Assembly: GCF_947500265.1 (NCBI RefSeq)
Contig: NZ_CANMRN010000004.1
Coordinates: 186,001 to 250,000 of the forward strand
Reading direction: 5' to 3'
From: an uncultured Psychrobacter sp.
GTDB lineage: Bacteria > Pseudomonadota > Gammaproteobacteria > Pseudomonadales > Moraxellaceae
Length of the DNA: 64,000 nt
A program made the translations under genes and the position numbers. The stretch's first letter is position 1. Each line of letters opens with the position of its first letter. Below are positions 1 through 8,858 of this stretch, in pieces. The notes beneath the pieces were generated by a model. The model saw only the letters and a program-made list of their open reading frames with translations, did no database searches and had not been told where the DNA came from.

Positions 1-1
1 A

Positions 2-1552
2 AAATATGTACCAGAAAAACCAAATTTCTATGGTAACAAGCAGGGTGCACAAGAGGCGCATGAAGCGATTCGTCCTTCTAACGTCAATATGAAATCAACA
101 CAGCTCAAAGGTGTTGAGCGTGATGCGATACGTCTATACGAGCTAATCTGGCGTCAGTTTGTGGCGTGTCAGATGTTACCTGCCAAATATTTATCAGTGA
201 ACCTGTTTGTAGGCGCAGATGATATCGAGCTAAAAGCCCGTGGCCGTACCATGGTATTTGATGGCTACACAAGAGTGATGCCACCAGCCAAGACTGACGA
301 TACCTTACTGCCTGATGTCAAAAAAGGCGATAAGTTAAACCTAGATAAGCTAGATCCGAGCCAACATTTTACTAAGCCTGCGCCCCGCTATACTGAAGCA
401 AGCTTAGTAAAAGAGCTTGAGAAGAAAGGCATCGGTCGTCCATCGACGTATGCCTCAATCATCTCGACTATTCAAGATCGTGGTTATGTGAAGTTAGAAA
501 ACAAGCGTTTATTTGCTGAAAAGATGGGCGATATCGTCACCGATAGATTGACGGCTAGCTTCCCAGATTTGATGGATTATACCTTTACTGCTGCGTTAGA
601 GGACAAGCTCGACCATGTGGCAGAAGGTGATCAAGATTGGAAAGATGTGCTTGATAATTTCTATGGCGAGTTCAAAACCACTCTAGAGCGTGCCAAAGAA
701 AAAGACGGTATGCGTCCAAACGATCCAACTGACGTGCCAGATGTCCACTGTGATATCTGTGATCGTCCGATGCAGCTGCGCACAGGCTCAACAGGTGTAT
801 TCTTAGGTTGTACTGGTTATAACTTACCGCCAAAAGAGCGCTGTAAAGGCACCAAAAATCTAATGCCAGTCGAAGCATTCGCCAATCTAGATGATGCGGA
901 AGGTGATGACGAAGCGGCAGAAGTTAAAGATTTGATGGAGAAAAAACGCTGCCCGAAATGTGGCACGGCGATGAATGGTTACATCGTAGATGGTGGCCTC
1001 AAACTACACATTTGCGGCAACAACCCTGATTGCGATGGTTATATTCTAGAAGAAGGTAAGTTTGAAGTTCCTGGCTCAGATGCACCAACTATTGACTGTA
1101 ATAAGTGCGATGGGCAGATGGAGCTTAAAACAGGACGCTTTGGTCCGTACTTTGCTTGTCAGAACTGTGATAACACGCGTAAAGTACTAAAAACTGGTGA
1201 AGCAGCTCCGCCGCGTATGGATCCAATACATCTTCCAGAGCTAAAGTCGACCAAACACGATGATTATTTCATCTTGCGTGAAGGGGCGGCTGGCATGTTC
1301 TTAGCGGCGTCTAAGTTCCCGAAAGTGCGTGAGACACGTCCGCCAAAGCTGGCTGAGCTACGAGAAATTAAAGATAAAATGGAAGACAAGTTCCAGTATC
1401 TGTTTGCAGGGCCAGATGAAGATCCTGAAGGTAACCCAACCATCTTGCGCTGGTCACGTAAGAAAAAAGAGCAGTATATCGGCTCTGAAAAAAACGGCAA
1501 GGCCACACGTTGGGGTGTTTATTGGCGTAAAGGTGAATGGGTAGAGGAGTAA
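2..1552 (+). CDS. topA: DNA topoisomerase I, C-terminal part (5'-truncated by window start)
   Basis: Open frame extends from base 2 (KYVPEKPNFYGNKQGAQEAHEAIRPSN...); type IA signature 'EASLVKELEKKGIGRPSTYASII'; three C-terminal Cys4 zinc-ribbon motifs. Confidence 0.95.
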   Translation, partial: KYVPEKPNFYGNKQGAQEAHEAIRPSNVNMKSTQLKGVERDAIRLYELIWRQFVACQMLPAKYLSVNLFVGADDIELKARGRTMVFDGYTRVMPPAKTDDTLLPDVKKGDKLNLDKLDPSQHFTKPAPRYTEASLVKELEKKGIGRPSTYASIISTIQDRGYVKLENKRLFAEKMGDIVTDRLTASFPDLMDYTFTAALEDKLDHVAEGDQDWKDVLDNFYGEFKTTLERAKEKDGMRPNDPTDVPDVHCDICDRPMQLRTGSTGVFLGCTGYNLPPKERCKGTKNLMPVEAFANLDDAEGDDEAAEVKDLMEKKRCPKCGTAMNGYIVDGGLKLHICGNNPDCDGYILEEGKFEVPGSDAPTIDCNKCDGQMELKTGRFGPYFACQNCDNTRKVLKTGEAAPPRMDPIHLPELKSTKHDDYFILREGAAGMFLAASKFPKVRETRPPKLAELREIKDKMEDKFQYLFAGPDEDPEGNPTILRWSRKKKEQYIGSEKNGKATRWGVYWRKGEWVEE

Positions 1553-1583
1553 CTATTGTGAAATCCAATATAGTGCTTTTATA

Positions 1584-1633
1584 GCGTCAGACTCATCTGA
1601 TGTACTACAGGTACAATTTGCATTGGTCTTTCT
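1584..1633. repeat. Dispersed intergenic repeat, copy 1 (dyad core TGTAC-N5-GTACA)
   Basis: 40/50 identical by eye to 10291-10340; starts GCGTCAGACTC, ends GTCTTTCT. Confidence 0.7.
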
Positions 1634-1670
1634 TTTATTGGCTTAAACAAACCTAATAATTACTTCCAAC

Positions 1671-1704
1671 AAAAAACCCTCTTATAGTTTAAGAGGGTTT
1701 TTTT
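1671..1704 (+). terminator. Rho-independent terminator after topA
   Basis: aaaccctcttatagtttaagagggttttttt. Confidence 0.8.
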
Positions 1705-1776
1705 GTGCTCATAAAATTTCTTTTAAGCCATTTCTACGTTTATAGACTTAGCTTGAGTTCATAGATTTGGACAGTA

Positions 1777-2334
1777 TTAGTTTTTTACGATGATACCGCA
1801 ACCAATACGATCGCCTGCATTACCTGAAGGCTGACTGGTATAGTCATCAACGCCAGCATGTACGATAAAGGCCAAACGATTTACGCTGTATTTGCCTGCT
1901 TCAGTCGCTGCGATTTTCTTGTTCACGTAATTGATAGTAGCAATACCATCTTCATTAGCAGTTAAGTTTGGCAAGTCACCAGCATGGCCATTCATATCAT
2001 CTGGATTAGAGTGTGGCTTGTTATCTGGGTTGAAGTGCCCACCTGCTGCTTTACCCATGACGTCACAGCTACCTGTTTCATGGATATGTAATGAAACAGT
2101 TCTGCCTGGCTGTAGATTAGTGAGTTTACCGTAAACTTGGACACCACCATCAACTGGACGTAAGAAAACTTGACCAACTTCTTTCTTCTTACCATCTACT
2201 GTTTGTATGGTTGATTTTAGCGTTGGCTGTGCTAAAGGATTGCCTGTTTGCATTTGGCTTTCTACCGTTTGGCAACCAGTCATTGCTAACGCTGAACCGC
2301 ATAATAGGGTACTTGCAAGTAATGTCTTATTCAT
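1777..2334 (-). CDS. sodC: Superoxide dismutase [Cu-Zn], lipoprotein signal
   Basis: SLHIHETGSCD, GGHFNPDNKPHS, HAGDLPNL, GNAGDRIGCGII; lipobox-like LAMTGC. Confidence 0.92.
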   Translation of the reverse strand: MNKTLLASTLLCGSALAMTGCQTVESQMQTGNPLAQPTLKSTIQTVDGKKKEVGQVFLRPVDGGVQVYGKLTNLQPGRTVSLHIHETGSCDVMGKAAGGHFNPDNKPHSNPDDMNGHAGDLPNLTANEDGIATINYVNKKIAATEAGKYSVNRLAFIVHAGVDDYTSQPSGNAGDRIGCGIIVKN

Positions 2335-2628
2335 TATTATCTCCAATTGTTTGAGTTGTTATTTTTAATCTTCATTAAAGTCACGAATATATATCGTTAT
2401 TGTTCTATAAAAATCGGCGTCAATATTCGTTAACATCGGAGTCAGTATAGCCAAGCTAACTCTATAGTTATTCATCAAATGCGCAACAATCAGTTAATAA
2501 ATGTAAGTAACGTATGGGTTTGAAAAACGGACTAAAATAAATAATTTCTGAAATTAAATGGCTTTAAATGCGTGAGAAACCTATTAAGAAAGCTATGAAC
2601 TATAAGTAAATAGATAATAAACAGGCAT

Positions 2629-2662
2629 AAAAAAGCCGCCCATCATTGTGATGAGCGGCTTC
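2629..2662 (-). terminator. Terminator after lon
   Basis: aaaaaagccgcccatcattgtgatgagcggctt; T-run on minus strand. Confidence 0.7.
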
Positions 2663-2695
2663 TTAATCTATAGGACGAGTTTAATAAAGGTTCAA

Positions 2696-5299
2696 TTAAT
2701 TATGCAGTGCTTTGCCAGAGGTTTTATCAACCGTAACTTTTGCAGGTTTGATTGGTGTTGGCATACTCACCAAAGCAACCTTTAAGATTTCTTCAATCGT
2801 GGCGACTGGCTGAATGGTTAGGCCTTCTTTTACGTTGTCAGGGATATCAGCCAGATCACGCTCATTAGTCGCTGGGATCAAGACGTGCTTGATACCGCCG
2901 CGATGTGCCGCCAGCAATTTCTCTTTGAGACCACCGATGCGTAATATCTTACCGCGTAAGGTAATCTCACCTGTCATCGCAATATCTGGACGGATAGCGA
3001 TACCTGTCAACGCAGAGACTAGCGCTGTCGTCAGTGCACCACCAGCAGATGGGCCGTCTTTTGGCGTGGCGCCTTCTGGCATATGCACATGGACGTCTGT
3101 TGTTTTAAACGTCTCGTAATCAATGCCTAAGCTATCACCGCGAGCACGAACCACACTCATAGCCGCGCGAATCGACTCTTTCATTACATCGCCGAGTGAA
3201 CCGGTAAAGCTAAGCTCGCCTTTACCTTTCATACCGACCGCTTCGATGGTCAATAGCTCACCGCCGACCTGAGTCCATGCAAGACCAGTGATACGACCAA
3301 TCTCAGGCTCTTCTTCAGCCAGACCATAGTCATACTGATGTACACCTAGATAATCATCGATGTTCTTGTCATCGACTGTCACTAGCTGACGTTCTGCTTT
3401 TTTCGGAGCACGCGCACCATGAGTTTCAACCGAACCGCGAACCACTTTACGGCAGATTTTGTTCACTTCACGCTCAAGGTTACGCACACCTGCTTCACGC
3501 GTATAGCTACGTACGATGCTGTGCAATGCTGCTTCAACAATCTCAATTTCACCTTCTTTGAGACCGTTTTGCTTAATCGCTTTTGGCACTAGGTATTTCT
3601 GTGCGATATTGACCTTTTCTTCTTCGGTATAACCCGGCAGACGAATGACTTCCATACGGTCAAGCAGCGCAGGCGGAATATCCATACTGTTAGCAGTACA
3701 GATAAACATCACTTGCGACAAGTCTAAGTCCATGTCTAAATAATGGTCGTTAAATGTATCGTTCTGTGATGGGTCCAATACTTCAAGCAACGCTGATGCT
3801 GGATCACCGCGGAAGTCTTGTGCCATCTTATCGATTTCATCTAATAGGAACAGCGGGTTTTTGACTTCTACTTTTGCAAGTGATTGAACGATTTTACCCG
3901 GCATCGCACCGATATAGGTACGGCGATGACCACGAATCTCTGCTTCATCACGTACGCCACCAAGCGCCATACGCACAAACTTGCGACCAGTGGCACGGGC
4001 GATAGATTCGCCTAGTGAAGTTTTGCCAACACCTGGAGGACCGACAAGACATAGAATCGGACCACGAAGTTTTTTCACGCGTGATTGCACGGCGAGGTAC
4101 TCTAAGATGCGGTCTTTTACATCTTGTAGACCATAATGATCCTCGTCTAATACCGTTTTAGCTTTATCTAAATTGATAGATACTTTGGTCGTCGCATTCC
4201 ACGGTGTGTCTAAGATCCATTCAATATAGTTGCGTACCACAGATGATTCACTTGATGCAGGCGGCATCATTTTGAGCTTTTTGAACTCTTGCTCAGCTTT
4301 TTTGCGCACATCGTCTGGTAGGTCAGCATCTTCTAAACGCTGCTCTAGCTCAGCCACATCATCTTCACCATCGAACGCGCCGTCATTCATATCTGACAGC
4401 TCATTTTTAATGGCTTTCATCTTCTCGTTCAAGAAGTATTCGCGCTGATTGTCTTCCATTTGCTGACGCACAGCATCTTGGATATCCTGTTCGATATTTT
4501 GCTCAGCACTTTGCTTAACCAGATATTCAGTCAACGTATTGATATGCGTTTTGATATCGTCTTCTTCTAGGAAAGACTGTTTGATATCAAGGTCCATCGA
4601 TACACGAGTTGAGATGAAATAAACCAACTCAAGCAAGTCGTCAATACGTTTGGCCACACGAGTCAGCTCACGTGCATTGCGAAGTCGCGCATCTGCATAG
4701 CTTTCGAATAATGTAGTTAATGCTTGAATCGTATTTTTCTGTTGGCTTTCATCCATGCTGACATCAAGGTCGGCACGTTCAAATCTCGCCATCAATAAAT
4801 CATCATGGCCTTCTATATTATCGACACGAGCGCGGTATTGACCTTCGATCAATACTTTAATGCAGTTCTCATCGCTGTCATGTGGCATAGTGCTGACGAT
4901 GCGGCACACCGTACCGTACTGATACAAGTTGTCTTGATCAATATCTTCGGTCAGTGAGTCTTTTTGCGCGACTACCAGTACTTTGTTGCCATACTCAGCC
5001 TGTGCCAGCTCAACCGCTTTCACCGATGGCGCACGTCCCACAAACAATGCAATTTGCATGTGTGGATAGACGACGACGTCACGTAATGCCAGCAGTGGCA
5101 GATAGCTTTCATCTTCATTGTCTTTGACAGCGTTGGATGAGGCATTTGACGCATCCGTAGATGAGCTTTTTGTCTCATTATTCGCGTCAGCACTGATATT
5201 AGCGTCAGTGTCAGTATTTGCGTCAGACGTCGTGTCAGTGTTCAGGGCAGATGATACATCGATGTCGATGTTGTCTTTATCAATATTATGTTCACTCAT
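2696..5299 (-). CDS. lon: ATP-dependent protease La (Lon) with acidic low-complexity N-terminal extension
   Basis: LPLLALRDVVVYPHM, GPPGVGKTSLGESIARATGRKFVRMALGGVRDEAEIRGHRRTYIGAMPGKI, catalytic PKDGPSAG; start MSEHN chosen because GAGGAAAAACATATG gives a good RBS (ORF track start is 5368). Confidence 0.95.
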   Translation of the reverse strand: MSEHNIDKDNIDIDVSSALNTDTTSDANTDTDANISADANNETKSSSTDASNASSNAVKDNEDESYLPLLALRDVVVYPHMQIALFVGRAPSVKAVELAQAEYGNKVLVVAQKDSLTEDIDQDNLYQYGTVCRIVSTMPHDSDENCIKVLIEGQYRARVDNIEGHDDLLMARFERADLDVSMDESQQKNTIQALTTLFESYADARLRNARELTRVAKRIDDLLELVYFISTRVSMDLDIKQSFLEEDDIKTHINTLTEYLVKQSAEQNIEQDIQDAVRQQMEDNQREYFLNEKMKAIKNELSDMNDGAFDGEDDVAELEQRLEDADLPDDVRKKAEQEFKKLKMMPPASSESSVVRNYIEWILDTPWNATTKVSINLDKAKTVLDEDHYGLQDVKDRILEYLAVQSRVKKLRGPILCLVGPPGVGKTSLGESIARATGRKFVRMALGGVRDEAEIRGHRRTYIGAMPGKIVQSLAKVEVKNPLFLLDEIDKMAQDFRGDPASALLEVLDPSQNDTFNDHYLDMDLDLSQVMFICTANSMDIPPALLDRMEVIRLPGYTEEEKVNIAQKYLVPKAIKQNGLKEGEIEIVEAALHSIVRSYTREAGVRNLEREVNKICRKVVRGSVETHGARAPKKAERQLVTVDDKNIDDYLGVHQYDYGLAEEEPEIGRITGLAWTQVGGELLTIEAVGMKGKGELSFTGSLGDVMKESIRAAMSVVRARGDSLGIDYETFKTTDVHVHMPEGATPKDGPSAGGALTTALVSALTGIAIRPDIAMTGEITLRGKILRIGGLKEKLLAAHRGGIKHVLIPATNERDLADIPDNVKEGLTIQPVATIEEILKVALVSMPTPIKPAKVTVDKTSGKALHN
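5180..5233. repeat. 3 x 18-nt imperfect tandem repeat in the lon 5' coding region
   Basis: ATTCGCGTCAGCACTGAT / ATTAGCGTCAGTGTCAGT / ATTTGCGTCAGACGTCGT, encoding TTSDAN-TDTDAN-ISADAN. Confidence 0.8.
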
Positions 5300-5622
5300 A
5301 TGTTTTTCCTCGTTCCCCAGACTTGTAAAGTCAAGTTCGTGGTTCATGTTTAGATAAATGGTGCTCACGAAAAAAATTGCAAGGCTGATTGGTGAAGTCG
5401 TCTGCTTATCTTTGTTAAATAGTTATCTGAGCGTCCAGTTATTAATGCAATTAATGTGGGTAACGATGTGTTGTCATTAGTGTGACTGGTCTGTGAAGGA
5501 TAAAGACAGTCAGAAATTATAAAAGAGGGTTTAGATGTATAGGTGATATTTGGCTACCTATGTTGATGCCTAATTGGTTCTATGCGTAGGCTTTATACCC
5601 AAAATAAGGTAAACTGGCGCGC

Positions 5623-5707
5623 GTCTAAAACAGGCTCTCATATTGAGACGTTTTAGACAACAGGGCGATATTCATTAGTTTCAATATTCATAGGTCTCAA
5701 TAAGACC
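5623..5707 (+). promoter_or_regulatory. Candidate structured leader upstream of the antiporter gene
   Basis: GTCTAAAAC(5623-5631)/GTTTTAGAC(5650-5658) with inner TCTCA/TGAGA; TATTGAGAC(5641-5649) also complementary to GTCTCAATA(5694-5702); local GGTCT/AGACC hairpin 5693-5707. Confidence 0.45.
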
Positions 5708-5733
5708 AAAGTATAAAGAACAAGGGGCAACAC

Positions 5734-7095
5734 ATGGCCATCAATGCGGTATTGCTAGCAGTTATTATTATGCTAGGACTGTCACTTTCGCGAGTGCACG
5801 TGGTGCTCAGTTTATTAATCGGGGCGCTGGCAGGTGGACTGCTAGCAGGGCTTGGTATTACTGATACGCTCAATGCTTTTCAAGAAGGCATCCGTAATGG
5901 CGCAGAGATTGCGCTGTCATATGCACTGCTTGGGGCGTTTGCGGTAGCGATTGCTCATTCAGGTTTGCCGCAATCGTTGGCAGGCGCGGTCATCAAGCGT
6001 ATCGATGCTGCTGGTACGAGTGGCATGATTAAGTACATGCTGTTTGCAGGCCTCATTACCATGAGCTGCTTTAGTCAAAACTTAATCCCTATTCATATTG
6101 CCTTTATTCCGCTGCTGGTACCGCCACTATTGTTAGCATTCAATCGCATGCAGATTGATAGACGCCTGATTGCTTGTCTGATTACGTTTGGACTGGTCAC
6201 CACCTATATGTTTATTCCTTATGGCTTTGGTGATATCTATCTCAATCAGATTATGCTAAAGAATGTAGGTGAAGCGGGTATCGATGTTGCTAATATTTCT
6301 GTGGTGCAAGCCATGGCGATTCCTGCATTGGGTATGCTAATTGGTTTACTGGTTGCTGTATTTATCAGCTACCGTAAGCCACGTACGTATCAGCAGATTG
6401 CGATAGATCAGCAAGCGCATGATGCAGTAGTGGAAGGCGATGCATTAAGTAAAACCGCCGTTGGTGCACAGTCGCAAAGCAAGTTAAAGACACTGGTTGC
6501 ATTGGCTGCTATCGTGACTGCTTTTGTGGTGCAGCTATATACTGATTCGCTACTTCTCGGCTCAATGTTTGGCTTCGGTGTGTTTATGGCGACCGGCGTG
6601 GTGAAGTGGCGTGATGCTGATGGCGTCTTTAATGACGGTATCAAACTGATGGCGATGATTGGTTTTATTATGATTACCGCGCAAGGCTTCGCTGAAGTGA
6701 TGAAAGCCACTGAGCAAATTCAGCCATTAGTCGATGGGGCAGCGTCACTGTTCGCTGGTAACAAAGCGATGGCCGCATTTATCATGCTATTGATTGGTTT
6801 GATTGTGACCATGGGCATTGGTTCTTCATTTTCGACCATTCCTATTTTGGCCGCGATTTATGTACCGCTATGTATTTCTTTAGGGTTTTCGCCATTGGCT
6901 ACTGTAGCGATTATCGGTACGGCTGGCGCGCTGGGTGATGCAGGTTCGCCAGCGTCAGATTCGACGTTGGGGCCAACGTCTGGTCTGAATATCGACGGTC
7001 AGCATGACCATATCAAAGACAGTGTGATACCGACATTCTTGCATTACAACATTCCACTACTGGCATTTGGTTGGATTGCAGCGATGGTGTTGTAG
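5734..7095 (+). CDS. Na+/H+ antiporter family (NhaC/YuiF-like) membrane protein
   Basis: 453 aa with many hydrophobic segments; 'GTAGALGDAGSPASDSTLGPTSGLN' typical of this antiporter family. Confidence 0.75.
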   Translation: MAINAVLLAVIIMLGLSLSRVHVVLSLLIGALAGGLLAGLGITDTLNAFQEGIRNGAEIALSYALLGAFAVAIAHSGLPQSLAGAVIKRIDAAGTSGMIKYMLFAGLITMSCFSQNLIPIHIAFIPLLVPPLLLAFNRMQIDRRLIACLITFGLVTTYMFIPYGFGDIYLNQIMLKNVGEAGIDVANISVVQAMAIPALGMLIGLLVAVFISYRKPRTYQQIAIDQQAHDAVVEGDALSKTAVGAQSQSKLKTLVALAAIVTAFVVQLYTDSLLLGSMFGFGVFMATGVVKWRDADGVFNDGIKLMAMIGFIMITAQGFAEVMKATEQIQPLVDGAASLFAGNKAMAAFIMLLIGLIVTMGIGSSFSTIPILAAIYVPLCISLGFSPLATVAIIGTAGALGDAGSPASDSTLGPTSGLNIDGQHDHIKDSVIPTFLHYNIPLLAFGWIAAMVL

Positions 7096-7122
7096 GTTGC
7101 TTTAGCTAAAATATAGTTTTAT

Positions 7123-7151
7123 AAAAAGCCATCGTATAGATGGCTTTTTTG
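7123..7151 (+). terminator. Rho-independent terminator
   Basis: aaaaagccatcgtatagatggctttttt. Confidence 0.8.
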
Positions 7152-7196
7152 TTTTAAGGTGGGAATAGAAAATAGTGCATAAAAAAGGATGGGTTT

Positions 7197-7631
7197 ATGA
7201 AAGTTAAAGAACACATGAGTGCAACTCAGCTTAAAAAGATATTAAAAGAAAGAAAATATTTAAATCCCAAGAAATTAGAGACACTTCTAAGGATTCTTGA
7301 AGAGAAAGTACAAGAGGTTATTCCACCTAAAAAATTTGAAGAGGTCTACTATATCTTTAATACAGAAGAGGCTGTTTTCTATGGGATACAAGGACCGATA
7401 TCTTGCTTAAGTTACGTATTTTTGAATAACAATTTTGTTGTAAATGTAGACATAAGAGGTAATCGTTCCTACTCCGTAACATTAAGTTTTCATGACAACA
7501 TTAATAAACCAACCGATGAAGATAAAAAGGAAATCATTAACCAGTTGTTTGACATTGTCGAAAATGCAGAAGTTTTTTTGCTTGAAGACATGACTAGAGA
7601 CAACACGACTATTGAATTTGTAGAGGTATAA
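7197..7631 (+). CDS. Hypothetical protein (144 aa)
   Basis: AT-rich intact ORF between convergent and codirectional neighbours; no family recognised. Confidence 0.65.
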   Translation: MKVKEHMSATQLKKILKERKYLNPKKLETLLRILEEKVQEVIPPKKFEEVYYIFNTEEAVFYGIQGPISCLSYVFLNNNFVVNVDIRGNRSYSVTLSFHDNINKPTDEDKKEIINQLFDIVENAEVFLLEDMTRDNTTIEFVEV

Positions 7632-7663
7632 GTTATTGGTGCGCTAGGCGCACCCTACTCAAG

Positions 7664-7921
7664 TCAAAGGTCGTCTTCATCAAAATCCTTAATCTCACCG
7701 CTTAAACTACTCAAAAACTCATCACTTTGCGCGAGCAAAGCATTTAAGCGTTCTTCATTGACGAGCCTTGTCATCTCATCAGCGCTAAACGGCTGCTCTT
7801 GACTGTAGTAGCGTTGCTCTCTAGCGTCTTCATTGCCTAATGTCTGCAAATACTCATCCACACTGTCTGCACTGGAATCAGCAGCACTAGAGTCTTTTTC
7901 AAAGTGTTTATCGTCTTTCAT
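7664..7921 (-). CDS. Hypothetical small acidic protein
   Basis: MKDDKHFEKDSSAADSS...; stop/start overlap with the upstream 5-FCL gene; ORF track start 7975 is longer. Confidence 0.6.
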   Translation of the reverse strand: MKDDKHFEKDSSAADSSADSVDEYLQTLGNEDAREQRYYSQEQPFSADEMTRLVNEERLNALLAQSDEFLSSLSGEIKDFDEDDL

Positions 7922-8700
7922 TAAAACCACCTTATGCCGCTTGGGGTAATTAAGCCGTCTAATGGTACATCCCACGGTTGACGCGCTAATTGTTCAACCA
8001 CTTGAAAGTCATAACACCAGCCAATTTTTAATGGATTTTTCGCACCTGAGCGATGGCTGTTACCAAGCGTCGTATCATAGAACCCACCACCCATGCCCAT
8101 ACGGTTGCCGTTTAGGTCTACCGCCACCAGTGGACAAATCATCACGTCTAGTTCTGATGCCCATAATAGGGCGCGGCTGTGGTTTTGCTTCATGCCTAAT
8201 TGGTGAATGCGAGTGGGGACGTTGATCAGTTTTGAGTGATAAACAGGTACAAAGCGCAGGTGTTTATCATCATTGCCATTGCTAGTACGACCAAGTGAAC
8301 CAACAACTGGCAAGTAAGGTAAATAGCCTAAGCGCTGACACCAGTCTAGCAGTGGCTGGGTAGGTAGCTCACCAAATCCATCATAGTACAGTCCAATGCG
8401 TGCATGTGTAGGCAATCGCTGCTGTAGCTTAGATAAATGCAAGCTTGCAGACTGAGCAAATTGTCTACGCGCGCCATCGCTTAACTGGCGACGCTGGCGA
8501 GTAAAGTGCCGTCTAGGCGGGTTGCTGATGACAGTTTCGGATGTTTCAGTGTTTTTTGAGTCCGAATTATTTGGATCAAGGTTATTTGGCTCAGGCCGTA
8601 TTGGTTTGGGGTGCATGGTTTCAGAGTGCATAATTTTAGATAGCATAGGTATCTTATCCAATGAAGTATCAGATTGGTGATGACAGGCGTTTTTAGACAT
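7921..8700 (-). CDS. 5-formyltetrahydrofolate cyclo-ligase
   Basis: 'VDLNGNRMGMGGGFYDTTL' and 'DVPLDGLITPSGI'; about 65 aa N-terminal low-complexity extension. Confidence 0.85.
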   Translation of the reverse strand: MSKNACHHQSDTSLDKIPMLSKIMHSETMHPKPIRPEPNNLDPNNSDSKNTETSETVISNPPRRHFTRQRRQLSDGARRQFAQSASLHLSKLQQRLPTHARIGLYYDGFGELPTQPLLDWCQRLGYLPYLPVVGSLGRTSNGNDDKHLRFVPVYHSKLINVPTRIHQLGMKQNHSRALLWASELDVMICPLVAVDLNGNRMGMGGGFYDTTLGNSHRSGAKNPLKIGWCYDFQVVEQLARQPWDVPLDGLITPSGIRWF

Positions 8701-8858
8701 TCGTTTTTAGGCATTGCTCAAGGCTATTTGTGAATATTCAACACGCCCTAGTCATGCTATCATAACGCCACTTTACATCGTATTTCCGTTTATGTGCAGC
8801 AGCTGTTGCACTTTTTATCGTTCAGTTATCTAACAACAAACCAGTAAAGAGGGTAGTT

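Noticed and set aside
672-878. Antisense ORFs inside topA, lon, fumC, copA, tkt and others
   Set aside because: Lie opposite well-supported genes, with no independent motifs or RBS
2411-2445. ATCGGCGTCA/ATCGGAGTCA near-repeat upstream of sodC
   Set aside because: Only 10 nt at 22-nt spacing; within chance for this composition
7664-8858. 6S RNA (ssrS) sought next to the 5-FCL gene
   Set aside because: The usual zapA-ssrS-fau arrangement is absent and no 6S-like structure was seen
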